From positions 1 to 8,762 of the forward strand of contig CALIGP010000355.1 in the NCBI GenBank assembly GCA_938021455.1: a DNA stretch of 8,762 bases, in the 5' to 3' direction. The position numbers and the translations under genes are program-made. This DNA comes from an uncultured Lewinella sp. (lineage in GTDB: Bacteria > Bacteroidota > Bacteroidia > Chitinophagales > Saprospiraceae). Shown piece after piece: positions 1 to 6,560 of the stretch (position 1 is its first letter; each line of letters starts with the position of its first letter). Below the pieces are notes generated by a model. It did no database searches. It was given only the letters and a program-made list of their open reading frames with translations, and was not told the origin of the DNA.

Positions 1-647
1 GTCGGTGCCATCCGGATGCGAATACTGTCGGAGCTAAAGCAGCCCGGACCAGCATTAGCGGCGACCAGTAGCAGGGTGTCGCTGGTGGGCGCAAAGCGAA
101 TCTCCGGGCAGTCCGTACAATCAATAAAGCTGCTCTGTGACCATTGGTAATTACTAAATCCGTTCAGCGAAAAAGTCAGGGTGTCGCCGGGGCAAATGGT
201 GGTGTCCCGGCCCAGATCGATCTCGGTGACCGGGTCGATGGTGACATTCACCGTATCGGTCTGTACCCCGCCACAGGAGTCGGTGGCGATAACCCAATAA
301 CTGCCCGCGTCGTAGGCCGTAAAGCCTTTTTCATTGCTGCCATCCACCCATTGATAGCTGGCAAAACCGTCTTGTGCGAGTAGCGGAATGACGGCATTAC
401 TACACAGGGTGGTGTCGGGGCCAAGCTGCAGTTGGGGGCGCGGCCGCAGGTGCAAGGTGAGGGTGTCGGAAGCAAAGCGGCCGCAACTATCGGTGACCGT
501 CAGCCAGAGCCTCCCGGGCTCCGTGATCTCAGTTGTTGCCGTGGTATCTCCGTTGCTCCAACGGTAGTTGACGATGGAGCTGTCGATGGAAACCCGCAGT
601 GTATCGCCCGGGCACAGCAGAGTGTCTGGGCCGAGTTCTAACGTTGG
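1..647 (-). repeat. Tandem Ig-like repeats, LGPDTxLC type, at least three copies
   Basis: Three ~70-residue repeats begin with LELGPDTLLCPGDTL (from about residue 1393), LQLGPDTTLC (about 1464) and IDLGRDTTICPGDTL (about 1533). Each continues with a Y-x-W core (NYRWSNGDTT, SYQWVDGS, NYQWSQSS); the first two close with TDSCG and a following DT strand. This is the Ig-like stalk repeat common in Bacteroidota surface proteins. Copy 3 differs in its second half (DCTDCPEIRFAP) and meets the window edge, so the total number is unknown. Confidence 0.8.
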
Positions 648-3600
648 CCCATCCAGGCAGCAACAAGTGTTGATTAGGGTGGGGTCTTCGCAGTCAGTAA
701 GACCGTTGCCGTCGTCGTCGATTTGGTTGTCGCAAATTTCAGGGACACCCTCTTCCTCCTCACAATCCACCGGGCAGCTTTCCGCACTAAACGTTAGGCC
801 AAAAGCTTCCCCCTCAATCGAAATCGTATTAACGGGAATGGATATTGGAGAGACAATTACGTCCGTACTTTCTACGTCTAGTGGCTCCTTAGTGACGCTA
901 ACCGGAAGTGCTGGTGCACAATTACTCGTGTTTCCATCAGGAGAAATACGGGCCAAGGAAGCGCCACCGCCAGCCGTTACACTAACGCCCGGAATGATGA
1001 TCCCACTAGGGTCCGTCTCGATCTGCACATCATTAAAAAACATAATGACGTCGTTCAGATGTTGTCCCCAACGCAAATTATCCTCATCGTCGAAAGCAAG
1101 TATCGTTGTTGTTCGTCCGTTCGGTCCACCAAGGGTTGATCCCACTACCACCGGCCCATTCTCTGACGCTACGATCTGGCTCGTTAGTAAGGATGCCGTC
1201 GAACGATAAGTGTTGGCACTAAGCACATTTCCGCTTAGATCGAATTTAATCATCGCGAAATTGGAGTACCCTTCTAAAACCCCTCCGGGGCCACGAGCGG
1301 CAAGTATGGTAAGCTCATCATTACTTAGGGAAATACCTCCTTGGAAAAACGGGAATAGATCCGGTAGGGTAATTCGCTTCATCCAGGCAACTGACCTGTC
1401 TCCGTTCAAAGCGGTTAAAATCAGGGACCGGTCTCCATTGGCCAGATCATCGCCCTGGCCAAAACAATAGTAGATATCCGTGTTTGGGTTATAAACTTCT
1501 TTTTCAACGCTTACGCTTCCGTTGGCGATTAAGGCGGTTGCCATATCTCCGTCCACGCTCCCATCATTACGGTTAATGTTCAGGCTAAGGATAATGTCCG
1601 GGCTGTCCCCCCTGGCCGTTCCCACCAGCGCGTAACTGCCGTCACGGTGTTGGCTTAAACCCGTAAAGCTGGAGGTAGCGGACTGCGTCAAAATAGTATT
1701 GGCCCACAATAGGGTTCCGTCGGCCGGATTGATCCGGAAGGCAAAGGACCTGTTGTTTGATAGGAGACCTAGCCCCGCTATCATCCCCTCCCCGTCTATA
1801 ATTAAAGTATTGATCGTATTAACGATGGAGTCCGCCAATAGCGTCAATTCCCATTCAGGGGTGCCGTCTGAGCCCAGTAGCATGATTAAGGGCTTGCCTA
1901 CATTACTGCCAGCTGCAACGTATCGCCCATCCCCGAAGGAGAGTGTAGCGGTAAACTTAGAGTCGTTCCCTTCGCTATCGCCAAGGTATTTCAAGTAGAA
2001 TGGATCTTCACAGTTTTCTGTTTCGTCACACGGTGCCCGGCAGCTTTCGCCGTTTAACGTCAGGACGTCAAGCGGTTCTGAGAAAAAGCGTTGCCCCTGT
2101 ACCTGTAGGTCAAGTACGGAAATGTCGAGGCCTCCACCTCTAACGCCTTCTGGAGAGCTGCTGACGTTGATTAATTCACTGGGCACACAATCGGTGGCGC
2201 TGCTGCCGTCGGCGAGGAGTCGTAGTAAGGTGGGCAATTGGTCACCACCTGTAAATGACTGGGTAGACAGAAATATGTTTTCGCCCGCGACAGCCATCAC
2301 CTCAGACCGTAGGGTGTTCGTGAAACTAACCCCAGTATAGCGTCGGGCCCAAATCTCAATTCCATCCGGGTCCGTCTGGACTAATACGGGGCTGGACCCT
2401 GTGCTTCTGGCTAGCATCAGGTAGCCAACATCGTTTTTTATCAAATCAAGGATGCGTAAGGGGACATTGCCTTCGGAGTAAGCGCGGTTCCACACTAGTA
2501 AACCTGAAGGAGTAAGTTTAAACAGGTTGGCCGTTAAACCAATTCCGCTTCTGGCTAAGCGATCAGTGGCCGCCACGAAGTTGCCATCATCCTCTATGAA
2601 GTCATAGAATAAGCCACCGTTGGTTATGTTATCTACCAATACAGAACTTTGCACGTCTCCCCCCAGGTCAAGCGTCACGTACAGCAACCCACTGGTGGTA
2701 CTCGTGGGAGAGGCCCCGCCAACGACGTGGTATAAGCCCGTTGTGGGGGAGAAAACGGCGCGCTCATAGGTAATAATGTTCGACGTAAATCTACTGGGTG
2801 TGCCCGTTACCGCGCCATTGGCAGGGTTGATTCGTAGGAAAAACCCGCCCTGGATGCTGCTGTTTGGTGTAATATGATTTCCGATGATGGTGTAATCCTC
2901 CGTTAAGCCCGGTTGTAGGATACTCTGAAAATCCATCCCTTCAATGAAGGAAAAGCTACGGGCCCACAGCAAGCTACCGTCAGCCGGGTCTATTCTGAAG
3001 ATAAAGGAGCCTCTAGTACCTCCTGATCCTACATTTGGGTCTTCTGTCCGACCAATGCCCGCCAACATCCCCTCTCCATCCAGGATCATCTCAATGACGA
3101 TGCCATTGTCTCCGCCCGGGAAAAGCTGCGCTTGCCAAAGTGGTGTCCCATCTTCTGCGAGAGAAAGCACAAAAGGAGAATTGAACAGCCGGCCACCGAC
3201 GAACTGCCCGTCTTTGCGGGGGAGTACGGTAGTGAATGCGCCCTCCGTTTCATCGTCCGGGCGGATGTACGATTGGACAAAAGCGGCCGTGCAGGTATCC
3301 GCTCCCTGCCCCGGGCAGCCCGGGCCAGTACAAGTGGTGTCTCGAACGAAGAGTAAGCGACAGAACCGATCGTCGCAAAAGCCATTGTCCACCTCTACGC
3401 AGACGTTGTAGAGTCCCCGGCTGTCAAAAGTCCGAACTAGGTTGGGAGTATTGCCGGCGGGCACATTATCTACCGTCCAACTCGTATTCATCTGCGTGCT
3501 GGAGGTATTAGTGATGAGGGCTTCCCTTCCGACTTCAAGTGTATCCGGTGGCGTGAAGCCAGCGAACACGCTGCAGATAACGGTGACCCGCTGTTCAAAT

Positions 3601-4823
3601 TCATCAGACAGACAAAGATTGTCATTACTCTCCGCCCTGAGGCGGATGGTAAAGGTGCCCACCTGGTCGAATAGTCGACTGGCGTTGAAGCTGGTGGAAA
3701 AAGTGGTTCCGTTGCTCGTCCACTCGTAGCTATCCCCGTTGCTGCTCAGGTTAGTAAAGTTGATCGTCGTTCCGGCTGCTACCGTCACGTCTCCACCGCT
3801 GAAGCTGGCATCTACAACCGCCGGGCAGGGATCGAGGCAGCCGAGGCTCTCCTGCAGACTGCTCCTTCTGCCATCAAGAAAGAAATGCATCCGGTCACGC
3901 TGCCCGGCCGTGAAGGCGGAGTAGCAGCCGAAGAAGCCATAGTCCATATAATTGATGAACATATCGTTTTGGTCGGTGGCAAAACCTGAGTCCGTGTCGG
4001 TCGTACAACTATTGGAGGTGCCGGAGCAAGGAACGGCGACCTTAGATTGGTCCGGTGGCGTATCACAAACCCGGTCTCCGTCCGTCGTGCAGTCATCATT
4101 CGTGCACCCTCCATCGAAGGTGTGGCGTAGGCCCAGGTAATGCCCTAGTTCGTGAATGAGGACGCCGACTTTGGCTTCATCGCCCGCCAGCCAGCGGGCT
4201 TCCACAACGATGCCATCCACGCGCCCACCGTGTGCACTCGGGTAGTAAGCATAGCCCGCAACCCCACAACCTAGCCCCAGACCGCAGATTTCCTTGACAA
4301 CCCAGACATTGATATAATCCCTGGGCTCCCAACGACTGAGGTCCTTCAAGTCCCGATCGTCATTACTATTGAGATCCGTTAGCGGAGAGACGATTCGGTT
4401 AATACCATTGGTCGGTTGATTACCGGGGTCTCTGCGTGCAAGGCAAAATTCAATGTTGGTGGGTGCACCCGTTCCCTGATCGTAGTAGCCCGTATTGGCA
4501 AAAGCCTGATTCGTAAAATCAAGGCTGCGCTGAATATCTGCGTTGGGGATATTCTCTGCCCCGTTTTCGTGTACGATATGAAAAACGATGGGAAGGACGA
4601 ATGGGGGAGGGCTAGCCTTTTGATTCGCTGATTTTTTAGCTTCGCGAGACCAGGCAGCTTCCAGGTCATCCAGATCCTTACCGTAGGCGGGGTCGGTGGC
4701 CCTAAGCTTTTGGTGAAGCTCATCGGTGGCGCAATTAAGATGGTCTTCTTCGGATTGGCCAAAGAGAGGTGTTCCGAAGAACAGACATATAAATACTGCG
4801 AAAATACAGTGGCGTACTATCAT
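1..4823 (-). CDS. Secreted multidomain pappalysin-like (M43) metallopeptidase, C-terminus beyond window
   Basis: I translated this frame line by line: 1,607 codons, no stop or frameshift, open at the left edge. Residues 1-23 are a signal peptide (basic start, hydrophobic core, ending LFGQ). The peptidase domain spans about 75-320: zinc motif HELGHYLGLRHTF with H224, E225, H228 and H234, a following CDTPPD motif, and a Met-turn NYMDYGFFGC (M293) before FTAGQRDRM. All are M43 hallmarks, so it should be an active zinc endopeptidase. PKD-like domains follow at about 336-417 and 418-494, two related ~415-residue modules at 511-928 and 938-1350, an acidic linker at 1362-1381, and Ig-like repeats from 1393. 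In Bacteroidota such proteins usually end in a T9SS sorting domain; here that end is not visible. The ATG at 4821-4823 is chosen because the signal peptide begins there. Substrate unknown. Confidence 0.93.
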   Translation of the reverse strand, partial: MIVRHCIFAVFICLFFGTPLFGQSEEDHLNCATDELHQKLRATDPAYGKDLDDLEAAWSREAKKSANQKASPPPFVLPIVFHIVHENGAENIPNADIQRSLDFTNQAFANTGYYDQGTGAPTNIEFCLARRDPGNQPTNGINRIVSPLTDLNSNDDRDLKDLSRWEPRDYINVWVVKEICGLGLGCGVAGYAYYPSAHGGRVDGIVVEARWLAGDEAKVGVLIHELGHYLGLRHTFDGGCTNDDCTTDGDRVCDTPPDQSKVAVPCSGTSNSCTTDTDSGFATDQNDMFINYMDYGFFGCYSAFTAGQRDRMHFFLDGRRSSLQESLGCLDPCPAVVDASFSGGDVTVAAGTTINFTNLSSNGDSYEWTSNGTTFSTSFNASRLFDQVGTFTIRLRAESNDNLCLSDEFEQRVTVICSVFAGFTPPDTLEVGREALITNTSSTQMNTSWTVDNVPAGNTPNLVRTFDSRGLYNVCVEVDNGFCDDRFCRLLFVRDTTCTGPGCPGQGADTCTAAFVQSYIRPDDETEGAFTTVLPRKDGQFVGGRLFNSPFVLSLAEDGTPLWQAQLFPGGDNGIVIEMILDGEGMLAGIGRTEDPNVGSGGTRGSFIFRIDPADGSLLWARSFSFIEGMDFQSILQPGLTEDYTIIGNHITPNSSIQGGFFLRINPANGAVTGTPSRFTSNIITYERAVFSPTTGLYHVVGGASPTSTTSGLLYVTLDLGGDVQSSVLVDNITNGGLFYDFIEDDGNFVAATDRLARSGIGLTANLFKLTPSGLLVWNRAYSEGNVPLRILDLIKNDVGYLMLARSTGSSPVLVQTDPDGIEIWARRYTGVSFTNTLRSEVMAVAGENIFLSTQSFTGGDQLPTLLRLLADGSSATDCVPSELINVSSSPEGVRGGGLDISVLDLQVQGQRFFSEPLDVLTLNGESCRAPCDETENCEDPFYLKYLGDSEGNDSKFTATLSFGDGRYVAAGSNVGKPLIMLLGSDGTPEWELTLLADSIVNTINTLIIDGEGMIAGLGLLSNNRSFAFRINPADGTLLWANTILTQSATSSFTGLSQHRDGSYALVGTARGDSPDIILSLNINRNDGSVDGDMATALIANGSVSVEKEVYNPNTDIYYCFGQGDDLANGDRSLILTALNGDRSVAWMKRITLPDLFPFFQGGISLSNDELTILAARGPGGVLEGYSNFAMIKFDLSGNVLSANTYRSTASLLTSQIVASENGPVVVGSTLGGPNGRTTTILAFDDEDNLRWGQHLNDVIMFFNDVQIETDPSGIIIPGVSVTAGGGASLARISPDGNTSNCAPALPVSVTKEPLDVESTDVIVSPISIPVNTISIEGEAFGLTFSAESCPVDCEEEEGVPEICDNQIDDDGNGLTDCEDPTLINTCCCLDGPTLELGPDTLLCPGDTLRVSIDSSIVNYRWSNGDTTATTEITEPGRLWLTVTDSCGRFASDTLTLHLRPRPQLQLGPDTTLCSNAVIPLLAQDGFASYQWVDGSNEKGFTAYDAGSYWVIATDSCGGVQTDTVNVTIDPVTEIDLGRDTTICPGDTLTFSLNGFSNYQWSQSSFIDCTDCPEIRFAPTSDTLLLVAANAGPGCFSSDSIRIRMAP
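681..740 (-). other. Acidic EICDN-DDDGNG linker motif in the M43 protein
   Basis: Residues 1362-1381 read EICDNQIDDDGNGLTDCEDP. This short Cys- and Asp-rich motif recurs in secreted Bacteroidota and myxobacterial proteins and resembles the MopE-type putative metal-binding motif; the spacing of the Asp residues also looks like a calcium loop. It sits between module B and the Ig-like repeats. Metal binding is inferred only from the motif. Confidence 0.6.
774..2012 (-). repeat. Propeller-like module B of the M43 protein (residues ~938-1350)
   Basis: This is the second copy of the module. It aligns with module A from C-x3-F (CEDPF, C938) to AESC (C1350). The best matched blocks are IIDGEGMIAGLG against ILDGEGMLAGIG and FRINPADGTLLWAN against FRIDPADGSLLWAR, offset by about 420-428 residues. 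A DG-x(4-5)-C motif (C1302, matching C878) and a closing Cx3C (C1350/C1354, matching C928/C932) are also shared. Seven strand-turn repeats can again be counted, ending near ARISPDGNTSNC. The DNA has diverged clearly, so the duplication is old. Confidence 0.7.
2040..3293 (-). repeat. Propeller-like module A of the M43 protein (residues ~511-928)
   Basis: This is the first of two related modules. It opens with C-x3-F (CTAAF, C511) and closes with NGESC (C928) followed by Cx3C spacing to C932. Inside are seven recurrences of a strand-turn pattern, roughly hydrophobic stretch, D/N-x-DG, then often W plus an aromatic. Examples are FVLSLAEDGTPLW, FRIDPADGSLLWAR, FFLRINPANGAV, LFKLTPSGLLVWNRAY and VLVQTDPDGIEIWARRY. 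Seven repeats of about 60 residues suggest a seven-bladed beta-propeller, by inference. No catalytic residues were recognised; a binding, adhesive or scaffold role is likelier. Confidence 0.7.
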
Positions 4824-5017
4824 TAAACCTTGGGGTGTCTTTGGGATATGGGAAAGTTACGAAACTTCTTTTTCGGGATGGTTTCTATCCGTCCTATTTA
4901 ACGGCGAAATGACGAAAAACGATCTGTGGTCTTTTACCCTAAGGAAGAATAGTCGGGGGAACGTTTCTTTCTCCTTCCGCCTGAGAACAGATCACTTTCC
5001 TCCCGCGTTCTCTCTGC
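4824..5017. promoter_or_regulatory. Divergent intergenic region between peptidase and yitT-family genes
   Basis: These 194 bp separate two divergently oriented starts, so both promoters should lie here. For the peptidase, TAACTTTC on the minus strand (4852-4859), about 29 bp before the ATG, is one mismatch from the Bacteroidota -7 consensus TAnnTTTG, but I see no good -33 TTG at the right spacing. No convincing consensus was found for the plus-strand gene. Neither start has a strong Shine-Dalgarno sequence. Confidence 0.4.
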
Positions 5018-5881
5018 ATGAGTAAAACCCATTTTCTGAATAATTTGAAGGACCTGATTTTTATAATTCTCGGTGTTGCTTCAGCTGCTTTCGGCCTGGA
5101 AAGTCTTTTGTTGCCCAATCAATTTATTGACGGTGGAGTAACGGGTATTTCCCTTCTGGTGGCGAATCTTACTGGCTGGAGGCTTTCCATCTTACTGGTA
5201 GCGATTAACTTGCCTTTCCTTTTGTTGGCCCGGCACGTTATTGGCAATAGGTTTGCCGTAAAGACAGCCGTTGCCATTACTTTATTAGCCATTACTATTT
5301 ACACGGTTCATTTTCCGGAAGTGACGGATGACAAGTTATTGGTTGCCGTTTTCGGAGGTTTTTTTCTCGGGGCAGGTATCGGCTTATCCATGCGCGGAGG
5401 TAGTGTTCTCGACGGTACGGAAGTGTTAGCCATTTTTCTGAGCCGTAGGCTTGGGTTGAAAGTAAGCGATTGGGTAATCCTGATCAATATTGTCATTTTC
5501 GGAGCTGCAGCTTACTTATTATCCGTTGAGCAAGCTTTGTACTCTTTGCTTACCTATCTCGTTGCTTCCAAAGCACTGGATTTTGTTATTGACGGTATTG
5601 AGGAATACACGGGAGTAACCATCATCAGCGAATACTCAGAGAAGGTCCGTAAGGCTTTAGTGGAGGAGCTGGGTAGCGGTGTCACCATCTACCATGGGCG
5701 AGGAGGGTTCCGAAGCAGTGAGGAAGGAAAAGATATCGAGATCATTTATACCGTCATCACCCGATTGGAAATAAGTAAGCTTACAAGACTCGTACGCGAA
5801 GTAGACGAAAAAGCCTTTTTTACGATGAGTAGCATCAATGACACACATGGCGGGATGGTGAAAAAGAAAGGGGTACACTAA
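5018..5881 (+). CDS. YitT family membrane protein (YitT domain plus DUF2179)
   Basis: The 287-residue protein has the usual length and layout of the YitT family. Residues 1-190 are hydrophobic, with about five to six membrane segments (around 12-32, 54-72, 81-99, 107-126, 151-168 and 171-190). Conserved family sequences are LLPNQFIDGGVTGISLL (31-47) and GLSMRGGSVLDGTEVLAIFL (122-141). Residues about 195-285 form the soluble DUF2179 domain, with TRLEISKLTRLVREVDEKAFF near the end. It acts in the inner membrane; the physiological role and any transported substrate of the family are not established. The ATG at 5018 puts a short basic, Asn-rich leader before TM1, but no clear Shine-Dalgarno sequence precedes it. 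The gene stands alone: it diverges from the peptidase and converges on the fasciclin gene. Confidence 0.93.
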   Translation: MSKTHFLNNLKDLIFIILGVASAAFGLESLLLPNQFIDGGVTGISLLVANLTGWRLSILLVAINLPFLLLARHVIGNRFAVKTAVAITLLAITIYTVHFPEVTDDKLLVAVFGGFFLGAGIGLSMRGGSVLDGTEVLAIFLSRRLGLKVSDWVILINIVIFGAAAYLLSVEQALYSLLTYLVASKALDFVIDGIEEYTGVTIISEYSEKVRKALVEELGSGVTIYHGRGGFRSSEEGKDIEIIYTVITRLEISKLTRLVREVDEKAFFTMSSINDTHGGMVKKKGVH

Positions 5882-5884
5882 AAG

Positions 5885-5919
5885 TGGTCAGCATTCAGAT
5901 TCTTTCTGGATGCTGACCA
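5885..5919. terminator. Symmetric hairpin between convergent genes, probable bidirectional terminator
   Basis: TGGTCAGCAT (5885-5894) is the exact reverse complement of ATGCTGACCA (5910-5919). A T-G pair and CAGA/TCTG (5896-5899 with 5905-5908) extend this to a 15-bp stem with a TTCTT loop. It starts 4 bp after the yitT-family stop and ends 37 bp before the fasciclin stop. In the minus direction it is followed by a short T run (complement of AAAA, 5880-5883); on the plus strand no T tract follows, so termination there is less certain. Confidence 0.65.
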
Positions 5920-5956
5920 ACTATCTACCTGATTTCAGGGGTGTAGAAAACCCGGC

Positions 5957-6415
5957 TTACTCATTATCCATCAAGGCCTTTAAGTTGAGGCCAGGAGGAA
6001 TCATAACGTGGTCAATGAGGTAAAGCCTGCCGTTAGTCGCAGAAACAGCAGTGCCTAGTGAATCTCCCTTTCCCATTCGGTCGGAAAGATCAAAAGAACC
6101 ATCATCTGCTGCAGATACTACATGATAGCGAAGTAGTGTGCGGAGAGCGCCTACATTTTCGGGGAGTAAGAGAGCGTCCACTAAACCAGCTGGTAAGCCG
6201 GCAAAAGCTTTGTCCGATGGTGCTAGCAGCACCAGATCATTCTCTTGGTTGAGGCCAGCGAGTAAGTCTGCCGACTTCATCGCTGTAGTGAGCGCAATCG
6301 TTTCGGGGTGATTGGAGATTAAATCTCCGAGAGGAGTATCCTGGCCGTGCAAAGCCGATGGAATAAGGGAAAACATACCGGACAGAGCCAGTACAAAAAC
6401 GAATAAGGACTTCAT
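5957..6415 (-). CDS. Secreted single-domain fasciclin (FAS1) protein, shortened domain
   Basis: The 152-residue protein starts with a clear signal peptide (MKSLFVFVLALSGMFSLIP..., cleavage after HGQ at about residue 25, no lipobox). The rest is one FAS1 domain: an H1-box equivalent LVLLAPSDKAFAGLPAG, the YH motif LRYHVV, and the H2-box NGRLYLIDHVMIPPG. FAS1 domains usually serve adhesion or matrix interaction outside the cell. The stretch from YH to the H2-box NG is about 32 residues, whereas I recall about 50 or more as usual, so some central strands look missing. The frame extends upstream to 6493, but the ATG at 6413-6415 is preferred because it sits directly at the signal peptide. No Shine-Dalgarno is seen. 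The gene lies 145 bp downstream of the sensor kinase and may have its own promoter. Confidence 0.88.
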   Translation of the reverse strand: MKSLFVFVLALSGMFSLIPSALHGQDTPLGDLISNHPETIALTTAMKSADLLAGLNQENDLVLLAPSDKAFAGLPAGLVDALLLPENVGALRTLLRYHVVSAADDGSFDLSDRMGKGDSLGTAVSATNGRLYLIDHVMIPPGLNLKALMDNE

Positions 6416-6449
6416 ATTGGTTATTTGAAAATGAAACCGGGGTCCTTGT

Positions 6450-6461
6450 TTTTCGCGAAAA
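6450..6461. promoter_or_regulatory. 12-bp perfect palindrome upstream of the fasciclin gene
   Basis: TTTTCGCGAAAA is a perfect 12-bp palindrome whose near edge lies about 35 bp before the chosen start at 6415. On the minus strand the overlapping TACTTTTC is one mismatch from a Bacteroidota -7 element (TAnnTTTG). The position fits an operator or promoter element, but no known regulator is recognised and chance is possible. Confidence 0.3.
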
Positions 6462-6560
6462 GTATAAGTAGAGTTCAGGTGGTGAACGGGCATTTTTGGG
6501 TGGTCATTGTGCTATGTGATGGGGGGTAGTGTTAAAGTGTCAGCTTTTAACAGTCTGGCC

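Noticed and set aside
568..1209. A 213-codon plus-strand open frame
   Set aside because: It lies wholly antisense to the M43 protein frame, is Ser/Pro-rich low-complexity translation, and has no recognisable domain. It is a shadow of the real gene.
2944..3411. A 155-codon plus-strand open frame
   Set aside because: It is antisense to propeller-like module A, with Ser/Pro-rich composition and no motif.
4379..4762. A 127-codon minus-strand open frame
   Set aside because: It is in a different frame of the same strand inside the M43 peptidase domain, where the signal peptide and zinc motif fix the true frame.
4726..5025. A 99-codon plus-strand open frame ending inside the yitT-family start
   Set aside because: It overlaps the opposite-strand signal peptide of the peptidase and the divergent promoter region, and the translation resembles no known family.
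6416..6493. Upstream in-frame extension of the fasciclin gene to an ATG at 6493
   Set aside because: It would put 26 polar residues before a textbook signal peptide, so the internal ATG at 6415 is the likelier start.
6531..6551. Inverted repeat GTTAAA/TTTAAC after the kinase stop as a terminator
   Set aside because: The stem is only 6 A/T-rich pairs with a 9-nt loop and no T tract, so it is too weak to call.
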